Origin: Thermococcus onnurineus NA1
GTDB taxonomy: Archaea > Methanobacteriota_B > Thermococci > Thermococcales > Thermococcaceae
Direction: 5' to 3'
Length of the DNA stretch: 64,000 bases
Assembly: GCF_000018365.1 (NCBI RefSeq)
Contig: NC_011529.1
Location: 124,001 to 188,000 of the forward strand
The translations under genes were made by a program, and so were the position numbers. Below are positions 38,111-47,894 of the stretch, piece after piece. Each line of letters opens with the position of its first letter. The stretch's first letter is position 1. Under the pieces are notes generated by a model, which did not search any database, was not told where the DNA came from, and was given only the letters and a program-made list of their open reading frames with translations.

Positions 38111-38512
38111 ATGTACGCCGAAAACTATAAAAGATTCGAGGAGCTTATAGACAAACTGCGAGAGTTTGAAGGGGCCATCATAGTTGAGGGCCCGCGAGAC
38201 GAGGTGGCTCTGAGAAATTTGGGGGTCAGGGCGGAGATAATAAGACTTTCACGCCTCCCACTATCAGAAATCGCGCTCATCGCGTCATCATATGGAGAGG
38301 TCATGATACTTACAGACTTCGACAGAAAGGGCGAAGAGCTTGCAAGGAAGCTCCTCCGCTATCTGGAGGGGTATCCCTGCAGAGTCGATTCAGAGACGCG
38401 GAAGGAGCTCAAAAGGATAGCAAAGAAGGACATTAAGGGGATTGAGGACCTCTATGGCCTCTATCTTAAGGTCATCTCCGTTTCTGACCCCCACTTGGAG
38501 GGAATTCGATGA
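38111..38512 (+). CDS. small Toprim-domain protein (UPF0292)
   Basis: A 133-residue protein with a Toprim core: EGAIIVEGPRDEVALRNLG (catalytic Glu) and MILTDFDRKGEELA (DxD). It is related to the Toprim part of DnaG-type primases and RNase M5. Its stop overlaps the start of dnaG (ATGA), so the two are translationally coupled and may work together. Confidence 0.88.
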   Translation: MYAENYKRFEELIDKLREFEGAIIVEGPRDEVALRNLGVRAEIIRLSRLPLSEIALIASSYGEVMILTDFDRKGEELARKLLRYLEGYPCRVDSETRKELKRIAKKDIKGIEDLYGLYLKVISVSDPHLEGIR

Positions 38513-39903
38513 AGAGGAAAAAGACAGTGCTTCACCACATTTTAGCTGAAAAGCAGAAGTTTGAAAAACGGAAAGAGGGTGGTAGTATGTCAGCCAAAGA
38601 TGAATTTGGAACGACCAAATATGTAATCTATGCCGAGTTTGAAGCAAACGGAATTGTTGAAAGGCCCGACGTTGTTGGTGCTATTTTTGGTCAGACTGAA
38701 GGTCTTCTTGGTGACGATCTGGACTTAAGGGAGCTTCAAAAGACCGGAAGGATCGGAAGGATAAGGGTTGAGGTTCACGCAAAGGCTGGAAAGACCTACG
38801 GAACGATAACCGTTCCTTCGAGCCTTGATAGGGTTGAGACGGCCATTTTGGCGGCTGCTCTTGAGACGATAGACAGGGTCGGTCCAGCCGAGGCCAAGAT
38901 AAAGGTTCTCCGCATAGAGGACGTCAGGGCAACCAAGAGGAAATATATTATCGAGAGGGCCAAGGAGATCCTCGAGACCCTGATGGAGCAGGAAATCCCA
39001 GAGACCCAGGAGCTCACAGAGGAAGTCAAGAAGGCCGTAAGGGCTAAGGAGCTCATAGAGTATGGGCCGGAGAAGCTTCCCGCCGGACCGCATGTACCGT
39101 TCTCTGATTCAATCATTGTCGTTGAGGGAAGGGCAGATGTACTAAACCTGCTCAAGCACGGCATAAAGAACGCCATAGCCGTCGAAGGCACCTCAGTTCC
39201 GGAGACCATAATAAAGCTCAGCAAGGAGCGCATCGTTACCGCCTTCACCGACGGCGATCGCGGTGGAGAGCTCATCCTTAAGGAGCTCCTTCAGGTCGCA
39301 GATGTTGACTACGTCGCCAGAGCACCAGAGGGCAAAGAAGTCGAGGAGCTCACCAAGAAGGAGATAGTGAAAGCACTTAGGAGCAAGGTGCCTGCTGAGC
39401 AGGTCATAACCGAGATATTCTACAAGGGTAGAAACTTCTACGAAGTCATAAAGGAGAAGGAAAGGGCCAAGAACGGCAGGGAGGAGAAGGTAAGGGAGGT
39501 CAAACCGCCAGCACCTGCACCAGCTCCAGCACCTGCACCAAAGCCAATAGAAAAGCCTGAGCCTAAGGAGAGGGAGGAGAAGATAGTCAAGCCGATTCAG
39601 CAGCCCAGGCCGAGCGAGCTGGACGAGTTCGGCGAGTTCATCGAAAAGGTCAAAAGCTCCAAAGACTCGATGGCGCTCCTACTCGACAAAGACAAGAGCG
39701 TCATAGCGGAAATACCCGTCAGAGAGCTCACCAACCAGCTCAAGGAAAGAAAGGACGTTTACGCTGTCGTCTTCAACGGCGTCATAACCCAGAGGCTCAT
39801 CGACACAGTCAGCGAGAGCGGGGTAAAGTACCTTGTCGGGGCGAGGAAGTACAACGTCGTCAGAAGGCCTGTCAATCTCAAGATAGTGACCTTTGCGGAG
39901 TGA
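38509..39903 (+). CDS. dnaG: archaeal DnaG-like primase/exosome subunit
   Basis: A 464-residue protein. The central Toprim domain (about 195-275) has VVEGRADVLNLLKHG and the TDGDRGGELI metal site. An Ala-Pro repeat linker (near 345) and a C-terminal conserved domain follow. Archaeal DnaG is mainly an exosome component that aids RNA degradation, with some primase activity reported. The conserved start MKRKKTVLHHIL is used; a second ATG (26 codons inside) with GAGGGTGGTAGT in front could give a shorter form. Confidence 0.93.
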   Translation: MKRKKTVLHHILAEKQKFEKRKEGGSMSAKDEFGTTKYVIYAEFEANGIVERPDVVGAIFGQTEGLLGDDLDLRELQKTGRIGRIRVEVHAKAGKTYGTITVPSSLDRVETAILAAALETIDRVGPAEAKIKVLRIEDVRATKRKYIIERAKEILETLMEQEIPETQELTEEVKKAVRAKELIEYGPEKLPAGPHVPFSDSIIVVEGRADVLNLLKHGIKNAIAVEGTSVPETIIKLSKERIVTAFTDGDRGGELILKELLQVADVDYVARAPEGKEVEELTKKEIVKALRSKVPAEQVITEIFYKGRNFYEVIKEKERAKNGREEKVREVKPPAPAPAPAPAPKPIEKPEPKEREEKIVKPIQQPRPSELDEFGEFIEKVKSSKDSMALLLDKDKSVIAEIPVRELTNQLKERKDVYAVVFNGVITQRLIDTVSESGVKYLVGARKYNVVRRPVNLKIVTFAE

Positions 39904-39971
39904 GCTCCGCACCTTCTTATTTCCCATCACAAAACTTTCAACTTTTTTGGGTAGAATCTTCTGGTGGTTCC

Positions 39972-40034
39972 ATGGATGAGGGTCTTGAGCTGATGCTCTT
40001 TGGGAGTTTCGTTTCATTCTCTTTGGGATACTAA
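39972..40034 (+). CDS. possible 20-aa leader or truncated membrane ORF
   Basis: An ATG preceded by GGTGGTTCC opens a 20-codon frame (MDEGLELMLFGSFVSFSLGY) whose TAA overlaps the ATG of the next ORF (TAATG). It is either a coupled micro-ORF or the first half of a small two-helix membrane protein split by a frameshift. Confidence 0.35.
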   Translation: MDEGLELMLFGSFVSFSLGY

Positions 40035-40147
40035 TGAGCAATAACAGAGGCATGTTCTTCGGAATCCTCGGTTTAGCCATGGTGTTCCTGGAGATACTCC
40101 TGCCGCAAGAGAAACGGAAGGAAGAACCACGTTGCGAAGGGGAGTAA
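40034..40147 (+). CDS. small membrane protein (37 aa)
   Basis: A 37-residue ORF with one hydrophobic helix (MFFGILGLAMVFLEILLP) and a charged tail. Its ATG shares an A with the stop of the preceding 20-codon ORF and has no Shine-Dalgarno of its own, so translation would depend on re-initiation. It ends 40 bases before gltX, spanning into that gene's promoter (CTTTATAAC near 40148). Confidence 0.4.
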   Translation: MSNNRGMFFGILGLAMVFLEILLPQEKRKEEPRCEGE

Positions 40148-40187
40148 CTTTATAACTCCTCCCTCCCTTCTTCTCCCGGTGAGGAGA

Positions 40188-41909
40188 ATGAACGTGGAAG
40201 AGTTGATTATGAAGTACGCGCTCATCAATGCGATCAGCCACAAGGGTAAGGCCAACCCAAAGGCTGTGATAGGGAAGGTTCTCGGCGAGAACCCGGAACT
40301 TAGGCCCAAAGCAAAGGAGATAATCCCACTCGTCAACCAGATAGTGGAGCAGGTCAATGGAATGGACATCGAAGAACAGGAAGCAAAGCTGAAGGAGATT
40401 TATCCAGAGTTCTTCGAGGCAAAGAAGGAAAAGAAAGAGGAAAAGAAAGGCCTTCCGCCCCTCCCGAAGGCAGAGAAGGGTAAGGTGGTTACCCGTTTCG
40501 CCCCTAATCCTGACGGAGCATTCCACCTCGGTAACGCTCGTGCTGCTATCCTAAGCCACGAGTACGCAAGGCTCTACGGCGGCAAGTTCATCCTCCGCTT
40601 CGATGACACTGATCCAAAGGTCAAAAGACCCGAACCTAAGTTCTACGAGTGGATCATCGAAGACCTCAAGTGGCTTGGCTTCCAGATTGACGAAATCCAC
40701 ATAGCCAGCGACAGGCTTGAAATCTACTACAAGTACGCAGAAGAACTCATCAAGATGGGTAAGGCTTACGTCTGCACCTGCCCGCCGGAGAAGTTCCGCG
40801 AGCTGAGGGACAATGGAATCGCCTGCCCTCACAGGGAAGAGCCGGTAGAGGTTCAACTCGAGCGCTGGAGAAAGATGCTCAACGGCGAATATAAAGAAGG
40901 CGAAGCTGTGGTTAGAATAAAGACAGATCTTAAGCATCCGAACCCAGCCGTTCGCGACTGGCCCGCTCTTAGGATAATCGACAACCCGAGCCATCCAAGA
41001 ACCGGTGATAAGTACCGCGTCTGGCCGCTTTACAACTTCGCCTCAGCCATAGACGACCATGAACTAGGCGTTACGCACATCTTCCGCGGTCAGGAGCACG
41101 CCGAGAACGAGACAAGACAGCGCTACATCTATGACTACTTTGGCTGGGAATATCCTGTCACCGTTCACCACGGCAGGCTCTCAATTGAGGGTGTTATTCT
41201 CAGCAAGTCTAAGACTAGAAAGGGAATAGATGAAGGCAAATACTTCGGCTGGGACGATCCAAGGCTTGGAACCATAAGGGCGCTCAAAAGGCGCGGTATA
41301 AGGCCGGAGGCTATAAGAGAGCTTATTATAGAAGTCGGCCTTAAGAGGAGCGACACGACGATAAGCTGGGACAATCTTGCTGCCATAAACAGGCGCATAG
41401 TCGAGCCAATAGCCAACCGTTACTTCTTCGTTGCCGACCCGATACCGATGTATATTGAAGGCTACGATGAAGAATTCGTGGCAGAGATACCGCTGCATCC
41501 GGATCATCCGGACAGGGGAGTCAGAAAGCTTAAGTTCGAGCCAGGCAGGCCCGTCTACGTTTCCAAGGATGATATGGAACTGTTCAAACCGGGTAGCTTC
41601 GTCCGTCTCAAGGATCTCTTCAATGTGGAAATCCTTGAAGTTTCAGAGGAAGGCATAAAAGCCAGGTTCCACAGTATTGAGTACGAAATCGCCAGAGAAA
41701 ACCGCTGGAGGATGGTGCACTGGGTCACTGAAGGCAGGGCCTGTGGGGTTCTCATTCCGCAGGGCGACGAGCTGATAGTCAGAAAAGGCCTGCTCGAGAG
41801 TGACGCCAACGTCAAGGTTGATGACGTTGTCCAGTTTGAGCGTTTCGGCTTTGTAAGGATAGATGATGTGACACCCGAGAAAGTGGTGGCGATATTCGCC
41901 CACAAGTGA
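40188..41909 (+). CDS. gltX: glutamyl-tRNA synthetase (archaeal type)
   Basis: Charges tRNA-Glu. 573 residues. The non-eukaryotic N-terminal helical extension (about 1-95) is followed by the class I catalytic core: HIGH-type motif PDGAFHLGNARAA and KMSKS-type motif VILSKSKTRKG. A C-terminal beta-barrel anticodon domain as in archaeal/eukaryotic GlnRS-like enzymes closes it. ATG 40188 follows GGTGAGGAGA. A good TATA box lies about 40 bases upstream. Confidence 0.96.
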   Translation: MNVEELIMKYALINAISHKGKANPKAVIGKVLGENPELRPKAKEIIPLVNQIVEQVNGMDIEEQEAKLKEIYPEFFEAKKEKKEEKKGLPPLPKAEKGKVVTRFAPNPDGAFHLGNARAAILSHEYARLYGGKFILRFDDTDPKVKRPEPKFYEWIIEDLKWLGFQIDEIHIASDRLEIYYKYAEELIKMGKAYVCTCPPEKFRELRDNGIACPHREEPVEVQLERWRKMLNGEYKEGEAVVRIKTDLKHPNPAVRDWPALRIIDNPSHPRTGDKYRVWPLYNFASAIDDHELGVTHIFRGQEHAENETRQRYIYDYFGWEYPVTVHHGRLSIEGVILSKSKTRKGIDEGKYFGWDDPRLGTIRALKRRGIRPEAIRELIIEVGLKRSDTTISWDNLAAINRRIVEPIANRYFFVADPIPMYIEGYDEEFVAEIPLHPDHPDRGVRKLKFEPGRPVYVSKDDMELFKPGSFVRLKDLFNVEILEVSEEGIKARFHSIEYEIARENRWRMVHWVTEGRACGVLIPQGDELIVRKGLLESDANVKVDDVVQFERFGFVRIDDVTPEKVVAIFAHK

Positions 41910-41960
41910 CCTCTTCTTTTATTTTCCATGGCAAAACAAAAATAAGGATATGGGGCCTAT

Positions 41961-43247
41961 TCAGGCCTTTTCGGGCACAAGTTTGTCGCCGAAGAGACCG
42001 AACAGAATCACTACCGCGGCAATGATTCCCGAGACAACGTAGACGCCGCCAGCCCTGAAGACTGCAAATAGGGCGTAGAGACCACCAACGAGGAACAGCA
42101 CCGCTGCTATTCCAGCCATTGCGAGGGCTGAAGTTGATGGTTTTTCCTTGGAAGCCAGCACTGGATAGAGCTCAAAAATTGCCGTGAAGAACGTTGTCAC
42201 ACTCACTGCTTTGAGCACCATGTCTGCTGTTGATGGAGAGGAGTCTATTACGCCTATTGCAAGGGCCACAGCTACAAGATAGGCAGCAGCTTTATTCCTG
42301 CTCACCCTAAGGGTTGATTCAACTATCTGGAGACCGATCTCCGCAGTTGGCAGCAGACTGGTGATACCTGCAAAGAACGCAGAGATTCCTATGAGGAGTA
42401 TCAGCGTCGGATAGTCCGCAAGGATGTGTGGCAGTTCGCCCATGAGCTGAATAGCACCTTCTTCACCACCATGGACATACTGGAGAAGCCTGTCAGGGGT
42501 GGTGGGAGCAATTGCATAGACAACAGTTATCGTTGATAGAATCCCGATGAAAAGCTGAACCAGGATTCCAACCCCAATGATTACCTTCGCGTTGAAGCGC
42601 TCGTTGATAAAGCTTCCGAGCATCAAGTAGAATGCAAATCCAAGTCCAACACCGTAGATTGCCCTTTCAGCGGCAGCTTTTATGAGGTCAAGTGTTATTG
42701 GGTGCCTTGCAACGAGCATGTGCTTGGCCATTGCCAGGTAGGTGGCACCCTCAGATATCTGTACCTTGAACGCAACCGTAGTTATTGTAACCGCGACGAC
42801 AAATATCACAGAACCTATCGCCATGATTGCGAAGGTCTTCTCTTTAGCCCTAGTGAGGATAACGAAGGCTATAGCAAACATCAGTATCTTGGCTATGAGC
42901 CTGGCGACGGTTCCTGTTCCAAGAACCGGTGAGAGAACGGTCAGCATGGTGTTGGCGGTGTAGTACGAGAGGAACATTGCAATGGCAGCGAAGATTGAGA
43001 GCACCATAGCGGGCCGTTTTGAGACTTTGTTGTAGAGTTCAACGAAGTAGTAGCCGGATTTCATGACGGTCTCAGCCTCGAGTATTGCGACATACGTTAG
43101 TATTGCAAGGAATACTAAGTGCACAACCATTCCAGTCAAACCGTACTGGAGCCAGAACTGCGGGAATAGACCGATGCTACCTGCTCCAGTGGCGAATCCG
43201 GCAACAAGGAATATCAGGTATATTGTCCACTTCTTAATTTCATCCAT
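41961..43247 (-). CDS. NSS-like sodium-dependent transporter
   Basis: A 428-residue protein with about eleven to twelve transmembrane helices. The first helix (LVAGFATGAGSIGLFPQFW) resembles the NSS/LeuT entry helix but is more divergent than the transporter at 7.6-9.2 kb. The longer frame is rejected: ATG 43247 has GGGGTGAAACC in front. No MetS-like subunit follows. Substrate unknown; an amino acid or other small organic solute is likely. Confidence 0.75.
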   Translation of the reverse strand: MDEIKKWTIYLIFLVAGFATGAGSIGLFPQFWLQYGLTGMVVHLVFLAILTYVAILEAETVMKSGYYFVELYNKVSKRPAMVLSIFAAIAMFLSYYTANTMLTVLSPVLGTGTVARLIAKILMFAIAFVILTRAKEKTFAIMAIGSVIFVVAVTITTVAFKVQISEGATYLAMAKHMLVARHPITLDLIKAAAERAIYGVGLGFAFYLMLGSFINERFNAKVIIGVGILVQLFIGILSTITVVYAIAPTTPDRLLQYVHGGEEGAIQLMGELPHILADYPTLILLIGISAFFAGITSLLPTAEIGLQIVESTLRVSRNKAAAYLVAVALAIGVIDSSPSTADMVLKAVSVTTFFTAIFELYPVLASKEKPSTSALAMAGIAAVLFLVGGLYALFAVFRAGGVYVVSGIIAAVVILFGLFGDKLVPEKA

Positions 43248-43383
43248 GGTTTCACCCCCTGGTTTGTATATCCCACAATGGACGTTTGAGGTTAAAAATA
43301 TGACTTCCCACGAGGAACGTCTAAAAGTTCTTACTTCTAGTTTATGGAGTAAATTTTGCCAAAAATGAAACAATGGGGAAGAC

Positions 43384-45885
43384 TCACTCAAAGAAACCTC
43401 TCCACTTCACCAATCCGAGCAAGAACCGGTGGGGTAGCTTTTCGTGGTGGGGGTAAATCCTTATCGCATAGTTCCAGCAGGAATTACCGAGGTGCCTCAG
43501 AGCACTTCCCTCATAGGTGTAGAGCCACCTCCCACCCCCGAGCTCCTTTGGATGCCTCAGCTCAACGATATGCGGTTTCTCTATGCGTTGCTCCTCGGCA
43601 TGGACGCCGTAGTAGAGCTCAAGACGGACGTCTTCGGGCTTAAGTTCATCGAGGTAGACGAGGATCTCAAGTCTGCTTCCATCTTTTATGGCTACACTTT
43701 CGATGCTCACGTTGTTCCATGCACTGATAACGCGGTCTTTCCATGCGGCCATCTCCTTGGCACCGGCGTAGTTACCCCTCGTGAGCCAGATGTAGTTACT
43801 CATAGCCTTGGAATAGAAACGATCCATGTATTCCTTGACCATCCTGTGAGTGCTGAAGCGCGGGGCTATGCTCTTGATGCTCTCCTTCATCATGTAAATC
43901 CATTTCCCGCGGTTGCCGTAGTAGGTTGGGATTATTTCCCTCTCCAGCAGATTGTAGAGGCTCTCTGCGTCCTTTATGTCGTCGGCTTCGGTCTCGGGCT
44001 CCGTACTCTCCTCTCCAATGATCCACCCGTTCCTGCCGTTGTAGCCTTCCACCCACCAGCCCTCGTAGATGCTCGCGTTGAGCACTCCGTTCAGCCCGGC
44101 TTTCATTCCACTCGTTCCGCTAGCTTCCATCGGCCTGCGCGGATTGTTGAGCCAGAGGTCAACTCCGGCCACCATGAGCCTTGCACTTCCCATATCGTAG
44201 TTCTCAAGGACGAATATCTTGCCCCTGAACTCGGGCATCTGAGAGGCCTCGTAGACTTTCTTTAGGAACTCTTTGCCGGCCTCGTCCATTGGATGGGCCT
44301 TTCCACCAAAGACTATGTAGACTGGCCTCTCTGGGTTGTTCAGAAGTCTCTTGAGCCTTTCAATATCCGTAAAGAGTAGGGTGGCGCGCTTGTAGGTCGC
44401 GAAGCGCCGGGCAAAGCCTATGATGAGCGCGTTCTCGTCTATCTCTGGCAGGGGATCATCTATTCCAAGCCTCTCGTTCCTCGCCCTAATCTTCCTCTTC
44501 AGTAGCTCTATGAACTCCCTCTTGGCCTTAAGATGGGCCTCCCAGAGCTCTTCATCGGGAATCCTCTCAATGGCGTACCACAGACCCTCGATGTTCGTGT
44601 GCTCGCGCCATGCCTTTCCGAGATAGCGGTCAAAGAGCTTTCTCATCTCGCTGTGAACCCAGGTCATGGTGTGTACGCCGTTGGTGATGCCCTCGATGGG
44701 TATCTCATCCAGCGGAACTCCGGGCCAAAGATTCTGCCACATGCGCTTGCTTACCTCGGCATGGAGCTTACTGACGCCGTTGACGTAGCTGGAAGTTCTT
44801 ATGGCCAGTAAGGTCATGTTGATTTCATCCCTCTCACGGCCGAGCTCCAGGAGTCTCTCGTCCTTATCCTCAAGGAACTTGGCGAGCCTCTTCCTGACCT
44901 CCTCAATTGGGAAGCGATCGTGGCCCGCTGGAACTGGGGTGTGCGTGGTGAAAACCGTAGTCCCTCTGACAATACTCAACGCCTCGGTAAAGGTCAACCC
45001 TTCATCCATGTACCAGGCTATCCTCTGAAGGTTAGCAAAGGCTGGATGCCCCTCGTTGAGGTGGACAACGCCGGGTTCAATGCCCAAAGCTTTAAGCAGG
45101 CGCATTCCACCGATTCCTAGAAGTATCTCCTGCTTTATGCGCTTGTCTATCTCGGCATTGTAGAGGTAGTCGCATATGGTTCTGTCGTCCGCGCTGTTCT
45201 CGGGAACGTCGGTGTCCAGTAGATATATCTTCACCCTTCCAACCTCAACCTCCGAGGCCCTCGCGTAAACGATTCTGTCCTCTATGGGGACCTCTATAAG
45301 GAGTGGCTTTCCATCCTTCCCGAGAACCGGTTTTATCGGCATCTCCTCTGGCCTGTACTCTGGGAAGATCTCGATCTGTCTTCCGTCTCTGTCTATCTCC
45401 TGCTTGAAGTAGCCGTGCTTATAGAGCAGACCTATTGCTATGAAAGGCAGGCCAAGGTCACTGGCGGTCTTCACGTGGTCACCAGCGAGTATCCCCAGAC
45501 CACCAGAGTATATGGGCAGAGTCCTGCTTATGCCGTACTCCATGCAGAGATACACTATGGGCTTGTCCCACTTGGGGTAGTTGGTTGAGAACCAGGTCGA
45601 ATCTGGATTCATATAATCCCGGAATTGTTCCATAACGAGCTCGTAGAGGTTCATGAAGTCGTCGTCCTTCAGAAGCTCCTCGAGGCGCTCCTCGGAAACG
45701 TCGAGAAGGAGCTTAACCGGATTCTTGTGTTCCCTCCAGTGTACCGGGTCAATATACTCCCAGAGCCTCGTTGCCCTCCTGTTCCAGCTCCACCAGTAGT
45801 TGTAGGCCAGATCAGCCAAATCCTTGATGGGATGGGGAAGCTTCTCCCTGATTAAATCGTGGGTGGGAGTTTCAACGTCGGCCAT
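43384..45885 (-). CDS. malP: maltodextrin (alpha-glucan) phosphorylase
   Basis: A GT35 phosphorylase of 833 residues that releases glucose-1-phosphate from alpha-1,4-glucans. It is the short archaeal/Thermotoga type, with CMEYGISRTLPIYSGGLGILAGD, HLNEGHPAF and the PLP-pocket region SGTSGMKAGLNGVLNAS. ATG 45885 is used (AGGTGGTCGCC in front). A TGM operator lies 15 bases upstream. It is downstream of pckG on the same strand but has its own promoter. Confidence 0.95.
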   Translation of the reverse strand: MADVETPTHDLIREKLPHPIKDLADLAYNYWWSWNRRATRLWEYIDPVHWREHKNPVKLLLDVSEERLEELLKDDDFMNLYELVMEQFRDYMNPDSTWFSTNYPKWDKPIVYLCMEYGISRTLPIYSGGLGILAGDHVKTASDLGLPFIAIGLLYKHGYFKQEIDRDGRQIEIFPEYRPEEMPIKPVLGKDGKPLLIEVPIEDRIVYARASEVEVGRVKIYLLDTDVPENSADDRTICDYLYNAEIDKRIKQEILLGIGGMRLLKALGIEPGVVHLNEGHPAFANLQRIAWYMDEGLTFTEALSIVRGTTVFTTHTPVPAGHDRFPIEEVRKRLAKFLEDKDERLLELGRERDEINMTLLAIRTSSYVNGVSKLHAEVSKRMWQNLWPGVPLDEIPIEGITNGVHTMTWVHSEMRKLFDRYLGKAWREHTNIEGLWYAIERIPDEELWEAHLKAKREFIELLKRKIRARNERLGIDDPLPEIDENALIIGFARRFATYKRATLLFTDIERLKRLLNNPERPVYIVFGGKAHPMDEAGKEFLKKVYEASQMPEFRGKIFVLENYDMGSARLMVAGVDLWLNNPRRPMEASGTSGMKAGLNGVLNASIYEGWWVEGYNGRNGWIIGEESTEPETEADDIKDAESLYNLLEREIIPTYYGNRGKWIYMMKESIKSIAPRFSTHRMVKEYMDRFYSKAMSNYIWLTRGNYAGAKEMAAWKDRVISAWNNVSIESVAIKDGSRLEILVYLDELKPEDVRLELYYGVHAEEQRIEKPHIVELRHPKELGGGRWLYTYEGSALRHLGNSCWNYAIRIYPHHEKLPHRFLLGLVKWRGFFE

Positions 45886-45899
45886 GGCGACCACCTATG

Positions 45900-45916
45900 T
45901 ATCATTTTCGGTGATA
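45900..45916 (-). promoter_or_regulatory. Thermococcales Glycolytic Motif upstream of malP
   Basis: TATCAT-N5-GTGATA (read on the plus strand) matches the Tgr consensus in 11 of 12 fixed bases. The TATA-like CCCTTTTTAACCCC is at about 45932-45945 on the minus strand, so the site covers the predicted transcription start. This is the arrangement of Tgr-repressed glycolytic genes: repression is relieved by maltooligosaccharides. Confidence 0.8.
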
Positions 45917-45995
45917 CTATGTGGAGAGTGGGGTTAAAAAGGGTTTTGGGAGTACCCAGAAAAGTGCACCCGGAGAAGGAAAAGAAGAGAAGGGC

Positions 45996-47873
45996 TCATG
46001 CCTTCTCAAGCTGGAAGGGGCTGATATAGTCACCGTACTTTTCCCTGGCCTCGAGCAGCCTCTTCCTCTCCTCCTCGAGAACCTGGAAGAGCTCCTCCGG
46101 AGCTTCCTTAACCTGTTCGCGGTAGATCTTCTCGATACGTTCTATCTTCGCCAGAAGTTCCGGAACCCTAATGGTGAACTGCTTCTCGTAGTCCTCCCTG
46201 CTGTAGTCCTTGTTGAGAACCTCCCTGAAGAGCCTTGCTAAGTCCCCATACTTCGGGATGTAGCCTATGGGAGTATCTATGGCATCGACGTCGCCGTGAA
46301 CGCGGAGCTCCATCCACTTGAGCCAGACTGCCTTGTCGAGCTTATGGTTGAGCCAGTTGCCGTCCTCATCGCGGAGGAAGTAGTTCACCGCGAATATCTT
46401 GGGGGCTTTTCTGAGCTTCTTCTCGAACTCAAGGTAGTTCTCGATGTATTCGCCGAGGGGAACACTCATGAAGTCGAGTATAGCCATCGGGTTGAAGGCT
46501 CTAACTCCTTCCTTTCCAAGGGTTGCGGCGGTTGTCTCACTCTCAAGAGCAGCACCCATCGTTATGACGCCATGCTTCCAGTCGAAGGCTTCCCTGACTG
46601 GCGGCCATGTGTCCTTGTCCCTGCCTCCGAAGATCATGCCACCAACCTCGACGCCGCAGGGGGCCTCAAGCGCTTCAAGGTCAACATTCGGGAAGTGCTC
46701 AAGGCTGACTGTGAAGCGAGCGTTCTTGTGGCTCGGCGGAATCTCGTTTCCTTCGGCGTCTTTCTTTCCGCGCCACCACTCCCCGCTGTGGTTTTCACCC
46801 TCGCCTGGTATTGGTACGCCCATCTCGTTCCAGTAGGGCTTTCCGTCCTTGACGAGGACGTTGGAGAAGATTATCTCGACGGGCGAATGGAGAACCTGCC
46901 AGATTATCGGATCGTCTTCGGGATTGACGCCCTGGATTATGCCAAAGACACCCTTCTCGACGTTTGCTCCACGGGCTATTCCGTTCATGGGTACGATGAA
47001 CGTCAAATCATCGCCGACGATGTTCTCCCAGGATATCATGGCGGTGGATGTCTTTCCGCACATGCTGGGATAAGCGCCGGTGAAGTAGGTCTTCCTGCCG
47101 TTGGGACCGTTTACTCCCATCAGGAACATGTGTTCGCTGAGCCAGCCCTCTCTAACGGCGCGCTGGATGGTGAGCCTGAAAGCGAGCTTCTTAAGGCCTA
47201 TCGTGTTACCGCCGTACTGGGTGTTGACAGAGTAAACGGTCTCATCAACTAGGTCGATGTAGATACGCCTCTTATCGAGGTTCTTGCTCGTCTTCCTCTC
47301 GTCGAGCTCCCCAGCTGAGTGGACAAACTTGAAGAAGCGTGCGCTTCTTCCGAGACGTTTAAACTCTTCATAGCCCTTCCTGTAAAGGATGAACTCTGAG
47401 TGGGCTACATAAGCAGAATCCGTGAGCTGGACGGCAGGAATCGTGAAGACCGAGTTCTTCGGCCCAAGGACGAAGAAGCACACGAAGAGCTCCTTACCCC
47501 TCATAACTCCTTTCATCAGCTCGCGGATTTCCTTCAACCCCTCGTCCCTATCCTTAGTGTTGAGGAAGGGAATCTTCTTTCCACCAGGAACGAGGAGCTT
47601 AGTATTGGCCTTGTCGCGGGCCTGGTCGTAGTAGTTGTCGTAATGGACGGTGTGGTTCGGTGTCTCGAGAATCTTTTCCTCACCGTAGTAGAGCGCCTTC
47701 CAGCGGACGTAGAACTCGTCCTCTTCGTTGTCAGTACAGACGAAAACCTTGCTTGGTTCAAGCCACTCAATCCACTCCACCAAAAACTTGTGAAGCTCTG
47801 GATTGTCGATGGCTTTAATCTTCTCAAATTGCTCTTTATCGAGGAGCTTTTCAAGCCTTTCGAGGGCATTCAT
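45996..47873 (-). CDS. pckG: phosphoenolpyruvate carboxykinase (GTP)
   Basis: Converts oxaloacetate + GTP to PEP + CO2 + GDP, or the reverse. 625 residues. The GTP-type P-loop (kinase-1a) with its hyper-reactive Cys is AYPSMCGKTSTAMIS. Substrate motifs YGGNTIGLKKLAFR and the metal/kinase-2 region WENIVGDDLTF are present. ATG 47873 follows TCTGGAGGCGATAAC; the longer frame crosses the promoter. A 7-bp inverted repeat flanks its TATA element. Confidence 0.96.
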   Translation of the reverse strand: MNALERLEKLLDKEQFEKIKAIDNPELHKFLVEWIEWLEPSKVFVCTDNEEDEFYVRWKALYYGEEKILETPNHTVHYDNYYDQARDKANTKLLVPGGKKIPFLNTKDRDEGLKEIRELMKGVMRGKELFVCFFVLGPKNSVFTIPAVQLTDSAYVAHSEFILYRKGYEEFKRLGRSARFFKFVHSAGELDERKTSKNLDKRRIYIDLVDETVYSVNTQYGGNTIGLKKLAFRLTIQRAVREGWLSEHMFLMGVNGPNGRKTYFTGAYPSMCGKTSTAMISWENIVGDDLTFIVPMNGIARGANVEKGVFGIIQGVNPEDDPIIWQVLHSPVEIIFSNVLVKDGKPYWNEMGVPIPGEGENHSGEWWRGKKDAEGNEIPPSHKNARFTVSLEHFPNVDLEALEAPCGVEVGGMIFGGRDKDTWPPVREAFDWKHGVITMGAALESETTAATLGKEGVRAFNPMAILDFMSVPLGEYIENYLEFEKKLRKAPKIFAVNYFLRDEDGNWLNHKLDKAVWLKWMELRVHGDVDAIDTPIGYIPKYGDLARLFREVLNKDYSREDYEKQFTIRVPELLAKIERIEKIYREQVKEAPEELFQVLEEERKRLLEAREKYGDYISPFQLEKA

Positions 47874-47894
47874 GTTATCGCCTCCAGAAAGAGT

